Shown: positions 13,620-16,991 of the stretch, piece by piece
Numbering within the stretch: the first letter of the stretch is position 1
Layout: the number at the start of each line of letters is the position of its first letter
NCBI GenBank assembly: GCA_045224495.1
Contig: JBGVAK010000003.1
Coordinates: 1-16,991, forward strand
DNA: 16,991 nt
DNA from: RUG472 sp045224495
GTDB lineage: Bacteria; Bacillota; Clostridia; Christensenellales; CAG-138
Direction: 5' to 3'
Translations under genes and position numbers: made by a program
Notes under the pieces: generated by a model
What the model was told of the DNA's origin: nothing
Database searches by the model: none
The model's input: the letters and a program-made list of their open reading frames with translations, nothing else

Positions 13620-14402
13620 ATGGCTAAAGTAATTGCAATCGTAAATCAGAAGGGTGGCGTCGGAAAGACGACCACAACGATCAACCTCGGTGCGTGTTTT
13701 GCCCGAAAGGGTGAGCGAGTTCTGCTGATCGACATGGATGGTCAGGGCAATATGAGCCGTGGCCTGGGCTGCAAGGTCAAGCGCAGCCAGTATACGATCC
13801 GCCATGCACTGGTGGATATTTTGAACGGCACTGATGTCGATCCCATGAAGGGGATCGTTCCCGCTAAATTCGATCCGTTGTATATCATGCCTGCAAACAA
13901 GCAGTTGTCAGCCTTTGGGAGTTCCTTGAAGAGTGAGCCGGAGGCCCCGTATCTTCTTCGTGCATATGTGGAGAGGCTGCAATGGAGCTTCGATCATATC
14001 CTGATCGACTGCTCTCCCAGCCTGGGTGTTCTGACGCAGAACGCCCTGGTCGCTTCCCACAGTGTTATGATTCCGGTGGACCCGGAGTTCTTCGGCGTGG
14101 AAGGCGTGGAACAGATCACCTCGACCATGAACGATGTGCAGCGGAAGATGAACCCGGAACTATATCTGGAAGGTATTGTGATCGTTAAGCGGAACAATGT
14201 GTCCATCGCAAAGCGCACCAACGCCGAAAACCTCCGGCTGCGGTATGGCGACAAGGTGTACAAAACCGAGCTGCCGTCCTCGGTGAAAGCTTCTGAGGCT
14301 CAGGCGCATGGCATGAGCCTTATCAAGTATATGTCCTGGAACCATCTTGCAAGAGCCTACGACGCATTGGCAAACGAGGTGCTTGCCAATGAACAGCAGT
14401 GA
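13620..14402 (+). CDS. parA: ParA family partition ATPase
   Basis: A 260-residue ParA/Soj-type ATPase that, with ParB bound to its centromere site, segregates or stabilises a replicon; on integrative elements it helps maintain the excised circle. The deviant Walker A motif KGGVGKTTT is at 11-19, the A' motif LIDMDGQGN follows (the usual Pro of DxDPQGN is Gly), and Walker B ILIDCSPSLG is near 126-135. There is no N-terminal DNA-binding domain, as in Soj-like forms. The frame is open from 13557, but ATG 13620 follows GGAAAGG (13605-13611) and gives the canonical MAKVIAIVNQKGG start. It overlaps parB by 14 bp. Confidence 0.92.
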   Translation: MAKVIAIVNQKGGVGKTTTTINLGACFARKGERVLLIDMDGQGNMSRGLGCKVKRSQYTIRHALVDILNGTDVDPMKGIVPAKFDPLYIMPANKQLSAFGSSLKSEPEAPYLLRAYVERLQWSFDHILIDCSPSLGVLTQNALVASHSVMIPVDPEFFGVEGVEQITSTMNDVQRKMNPELYLEGIVIVKRNNVSIAKRTNAENLRLRYGDKVYKTELPSSVKASEAQAHGMSLIKYMSWNHLARAYDALANEVLANEQQ

Positions 14403-15342
14403 ACCCAGGAAAGACCGGTTTGCTCCTTTGACCTACGAGCAGATGTACGGCGTCGAGGAGCCAGAGCCGGACGGCAGGCCCTTGGAGCTGGAGATCGACA
14501 GCCTGGTTCCGTTTCCCAATCAGCCATTCAATCCATATAAAGAGGCGGAAATGGAGGAGATGGTTGAGAGTATCAAGGAAAACGGCGTTATCTCCCCGAT
14601 CATCGTCCGCCCGAAAGCGGACGGCGAAACCTACGAGATCATCTCCGGCCATAACCGCGTGGAAGCCTGTCGCCGTGCCGGTATCTATCAGATTCCCAGC
14701 TTCATAAGGGATGTGGACGATGATACAGCTGTCATCCTCATGGTGGATAGCAATCTTCGGCAGAGAGAGGAACTGTCCGACATTGAAAAAGCAAGAGCAT
14801 ATGAGTTGAGGATGAGTGCTGTGCGACAGAAGGTGGGCCGCCCACTCAAAAATTCCGGACAAGTTGTCCGGAATTTTGAATCAGCAGATTTAGTTGGTGA
14901 CGAGGTGGGCGAAAGTGGTCGTCAGATTAGGCGTTATATCCGTTTGAACAGATTGATTCCATCTTTGCAAAAATCTGTTGAAGATAAGAAGCTTGCTTTC
15001 AATCCAGCTGTCGCGCTGTCATATCTGAACCCTGCCGATCAAGCTATCGTTCAAGAGACCATGGAACGCGAGGAAACTGCCCCATCCTTATCTCAAGCGC
15101 AAAAACTGAAGAAGATGGCCAGCGACGGGACGATAGACGACAAAAAGATCGTTGAGGTCTTGACCGTACAGAAGCCCATGTATGAAACCATCACGTTTCG
15201 ATTCAACACCGTGGAAGAGTACTTCCCCGAGGGAACGACCGGGAAACAAATGCAGGAGATCATCATGGACTTGCTAAGGGACTATCAAGAGAGATGGCAG
15301 AAAAAGCGGGAGCGTGAGCAGGCCAGGGAACAGGAGAGGTAA
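14389..15342 (+). CDS. parB: ParB/Spo0J family partition protein
   Basis: A 317-residue ParB-like centromere-binding protein. The N-terminal ParB/Srx nucleotide-binding domain is visible at LEIDSLVPFPNQPF (34-47), GVISPIIVRP (66-75) and ISGHNRVEACRRAG (85-98, the GERRxRA position). A helix-turn-helix region follows (about 135-215), and the charged C-terminus is rich in Arg, Glu and Gln. The start is ATG 14389, inside the end of parA, with GAGGTG at 14376. An earlier in-frame ATG at 14347 would overlap parA further and lacks a good ribosome binding site. A nearly perfect 29-bp palindrome lies within its coding sequence. Cotranscribed with parA. Confidence 0.9.
   Translation: MNSSEPRKDRFAPLTYEQMYGVEEPEPDGRPLELEIDSLVPFPNQPFNPYKEAEMEEMVESIKENGVISPIIVRPKADGETYEIISGHNRVEACRRAGIYQIPSFIRDVDDDTAVILMVDSNLRQREELSDIEKARAYELRMSAVRQKVGRPLKNSGQVVRNFESADLVGDEVGESGRQIRRYIRLNRLIPSLQKSVEDKKLAFNPAVALSYLNPADQAIVQETMEREETAPSLSQAQKLKKMASDGTIDDKKIVEVLTVQKPMYETITFRFNTVEEYFPEGTTGKQMQEIIMDLLRDYQERWQKKREREQAREQER
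14849..14877. repeat. Perfect 14-bp inverted repeat inside parB
   Basis: The arm AAAATTCCGGACAA (14849-14862) is mirrored exactly at 14864-14877 around a single G. In RNA it gives a 12-bp stem with a 5-base loop ending in TTTT, like an intrinsic terminator. As DNA it is a symmetric protein site. It encodes KNSGQVVRNF, between the nucleotide-binding and helix-turn-helix parts. Confidence 0.9.
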
Positions 15343-15347
15343 TGCAC

Positions 15348-15767
15348 ATGAAGAGAAAACACAAGAAGCGAAAAAGCGCAGATCTGCCAGATCTGGCAGG
15401 CTGCGCCGAGTATAGCTGCATGACGCCCATGGCGGCCATCAACTACCTGAGCATCAACGGATTCCTGCTGGGGCCGAGCATCAAGGAACAAACCCTTGCG
15501 GCGGAGGCTCAGAAGCTGGCCGGGAGCATGGATTGCTCTTTCTCCCCCGATCTCAGGCGATTCTTCATTGCCTGTGAAGCGGACGGAGAAACCGGCTGCT
15601 GTTGGGCGATCATCCGCCATCTATATGAGAAATGGCATATCGCCATTCCCAAGCCTATCCAAGCCTTTATTTCAATACCGGAGGTCTGGGAGGCGTTCCT
15701 CCGCATGACGGCGGAGCAGTTGAGTATCCTCCTTTCCTCCGATGCGGAAGGAGATCCGTACCTTTGA
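15348..15767 (+). CDS. Hypothetical small protein downstream of parB
   Basis: A 139-residue protein of unknown function. It begins with a very basic stretch (MKRKHKKRKS), then a hydrophobic and acidic body with several Cys residues (ADLPDLAGCAEYSC; GCCWAIIRHLYEKWH), and has no signal peptide or clear membrane span. The frame also has an ATG at 15342 overlapping the parB stop, but AGGAGAGG (15332-15339) lies eight bases before ATG 15348 and only two before the other, so I chose 15348. It sits in the parAB transcript. The start of the gene carries a long palindrome (15376-15406). Confidence 0.7.
   Translation: MKRKHKKRKSADLPDLAGCAEYSCMTPMAAINYLSINGFLLGPSIKEQTLAAEAQKLAGSMDCSFSPDLRRFFIACEADGETGCCWAIIRHLYEKWHIAIPKPIQAFISIPEVWEAFLRMTAEQLSILLSSDAEGDPYL
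15376..15406. repeat. Long palindrome just after parB
   Basis: A perfect 16-bp palindrome at 15384-15399 (half-site CTGCCAGA) is flanked by a second pair of arms, GCGCAG (15376-15381) and CTGCGC (15401-15406). The 16-bp symmetric core has the same length and symmetry as known parS sites, although its sequence differs from chromosomal parS. Confidence 0.85.
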
Positions 15768-15784
15768 CAGGAACGGAAAGGACC

Positions 15785-16006
15785 ATGTTTTTTACCACAG
15801 GAAAGCATATGTACTATGAACACCTCATGCAGCAGGTCCCTAGCTTCGACAAGGCTCCGAGAGAGATAAAGGATTCTTCCTGCCTTGTCTGTGAGGGCTA
15901 CAACCCCAAGACCGGCAAATGCAGATTCTGTGTTTGCCTGGACGAACAGCAGCTTCCGGCTTCCGACCGGGAGCATTTTTATAAGAGAAAGGACATAGAG
16001 AAATGA
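15785..16006 (+). CDS. Small Cys-cluster protein, possible zinc binder
   Basis: A 73-residue protein with six residues of a compact Cys pattern, SCLVCEGYNPKTGKC followed by RFCVC: CxxC, then CxxCxC after ten residues. This suggests one bound metal ion. No function is known to me. The frame is open from 15632, but that part overlaps the previous gene. ATG 15785 (GGAAAGG at 15775-15781) and ATG 15809 (AGGAAA at 15799) are both possible starts. The stop overlaps the start of the surface-protein gene as ATGA, so the two are coupled. Confidence 0.65.
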   Translation: MFFTTGKHMYYEHLMQQVPSFDKAPREIKDSSCLVCEGYNPKTGKCRFCVCLDEQQLPASDREHFYKRKDIEK

Positions 16007-16991
16007 ACCGAACTATCACCCGTATCCTGGCACTCAGCCTGTGCCTGCTCTGCCTGTTTTCGTTCGTCCCCGTGCGCCATGCTTCTGCTGACGGCGCTTT
16101 CCCGGAGAACGTGACCATTCAGAGCGAACGCAACAACGCCTTCGACTACCTGGAGTATTACTCCGGCGGCAAGTGGAAGGACCTGAACACGCCGAAGCAT
16201 TGGATAGAATCCACCGGTCAGGTGTGTTACTGTATCGAGCATAACGCGGGCAACCCCCACAGTTCCTCCTACACCGCCACGCCTCCTTCCTCCGTGTTCG
16301 GAGCGAACACCCTGGCGGGGCTCCAGACCATCCTCATGTACGGCTATCCCTGTAACACGCCGGATGGTTTTAGTGAGGACGAGGCCCGACAAGCGACCGC
16401 CAACGCCATCCGCTTCTGGCTCAGTGAAAACGGTGAGCCAGGCAGTTACTCCTTCACTAACCGTCGCGCCCATCCCAATCAGATCCGGGCGAAGCTGGGG
16501 TATGAGCATGTACTGGAATGGGCTGACGAGCTGTTGCAGATGGCCAGAGACAAGCAGACCCTGAACCACGCCATCGAGTACACGCCCTCCGCTTTGACCC
16601 TGGACCGTTCCGGCACCGGGTACAGCGGTACCACCACTGTACAGCTGACCAACATCAACTCTGGGTACACCCTGGATACCTCCGGCCTGCCCTCTGGCGT
16701 GACCCTCACCGGCTTCACGGGACGACAGAGCGAAACCCTGACGATTACCGCGCCGCTGACCGCCGCGGGCCAGACCTTCTCCATCACGGCCACCGGTCGT
16801 GACACCCGTGCTCTGGAGAATATGACGGCGTACATCCCCTCCAACGACAGCCTCCAGAAGATCTTTCTGTGCGCGAGCACTGCCCAGGTCGTGGCCAGCG
16901 CCTCCTTTGGCGTCAATACCCCCGCTGCGGGCAAGCTCCAGATCAAGAAATACGGAGACAACAACGCGCCCCTCGCAGGGGTCAAGTTCGG
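16003..16991 (+). CDS. Secreted thioester/SpaA-type surface protein, N-terminal part (runs off window)
   Basis: The first 329 residues of a likely large cell-surface adhesin. A signal peptide is clear: basic NRTITR, a hydrophobic core to about residue 22, and a signal peptidase site after ASA (29). A thioester-domain-like region follows, with VCYCIEHN (C75, C77) and EARQATANAIRFW (127-139). A beta-rich domain comes next, then the start of an SpaA/Cna-B-like repeat (GKLQIKKYGDNNAPLAGVKF), whose Lys usually forms an isopeptide bond. In related thioester domains the second motif reads TQxAIW; here the position after T132 is Ala, and the nearest Gln is Q130. The thioester may therefore be absent or formed differently. 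Its start overlaps the preceding stop. Probably involved in attachment of the element's host cell. Confidence 0.82.
   Translation, partial: MNRTITRILALSLCLLCLFSFVPVRHASADGAFPENVTIQSERNNAFDYLEYYSGGKWKDLNTPKHWIESTGQVCYCIEHNAGNPHSSSYTATPPSSVFGANTLAGLQTILMYGYPCNTPDGFSEDEARQATANAIRFWLSENGEPGSYSFTNRRAHPNQIRAKLGYEHVLEWADELLQMARDKQTLNHAIEYTPSALTLDRSGTGYSGTTTVQLTNINSGYTLDTSGLPSGVTLTGFTGRQSETLTITAPLTAAGQTFSITATGRDTRALENMTAYIPSNDSLQKIFLCASTAQVVASASFGVNTPAAGKLQIKKYGDNNAPLAGVKF

Larger units (their letters stand above)
13140..16991 (+). mobile_element. Left end of a probable integrative conjugative element (partial)
   Basis: Immediately after the tRNA-Arg the DNA becomes less GC-rich and the gene content switches from housekeeping to parA, parB, small unknown genes and a large secreted thioester/SpaA-type surface protein. 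That combination is typical of Tn1549-like conjugative elements of gut Clostridia (established knowledge). No integrase, relaxase or type IV secretion gene is in the window, so the call rests on context. The exact left boundary is unresolved: it may be the tRNA 3' end or the break in the upstream tRNA remnant near 12,968. Confidence 0.6.

Overview
The window looks like chromosome from a GC-rich, low-profile Firmicute of the gut Oscillospiraceae/Ruminococcaceae type (inference). The grounds are strong AGGAGG-type ribosome binding sites, sigma-A-like promoters with 16-17 bp spacers, split transketolase subunits, a clostridial-type MurC, and a Tn1549-like mobile element at the right end. Codon use is strongly GC-biased up to about position 12,900; the DNA after that is visibly less GC-rich.

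Left part (1-6,761). The 3' end of ftsZ closes on a bidirectional terminator. Facing it on the minus strand is an L-fucose/L-arabinose isomerase-like gene. It diverges from a plus-strand operon of split transketolase (N and C subunits), a large zinc-ribbon membrane protein with Tyr/Trp-rich repeats, an RpiB/LacAB-type isomerase and a DUF4867-like protein. Two near-consensus promoters sit back to back in the divergent intergenic region. Isomerase + two-subunit transketolase + RpiB-like isomerase is the enzyme set of a sugar pathway that moves C2 units twice, as in the sulfo-transketolase route for sulfoquinovose. Changes at substrate-contacting positions in the transketolase and RpiB homologues fit a non-standard substrate. 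No glycosidase, kinase, transporter or regulator for such a pathway is in view.

Middle part (6,762-12,859). A housekeeping run begins with its own promoter: prmA, rsmE and mtaB (ribosome and tRNA modification, tightly packed), then a HIT protein and a GNAT-like protein. A separate promoter immediately after the GNAT-like stop codon drives murC.

Junction (12,860-13,619). This protein-free stretch starts with a consensus promoter that fires into the 5' half of a tRNA-Arg(CCT) gene whose 3' half is missing. About 100 bp further is an intact tRNA-Arg(CCT) with its own terminator. Two related long hairpins flank the intact tRNA. Then come short direct repeats, a structured leader and a very GC-rich palindromic patch. 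It reads as the left edge of an integrated element, possibly one that broke the host tRNA and supplies a replacement.

Right part (13,620-16,991). A compact, overlapping series: parA, parB, a small hypothetical protein, a small Cys-cluster protein, and the start of a secreted thioester/SpaA-type surface protein that runs off the window. This order suits the maintenance and surface module of a Tn1549-like integrative conjugative element. Two striking palindromes lie inside parB and the next gene and are candidates for the element's own parS sites or regulatory hairpins.
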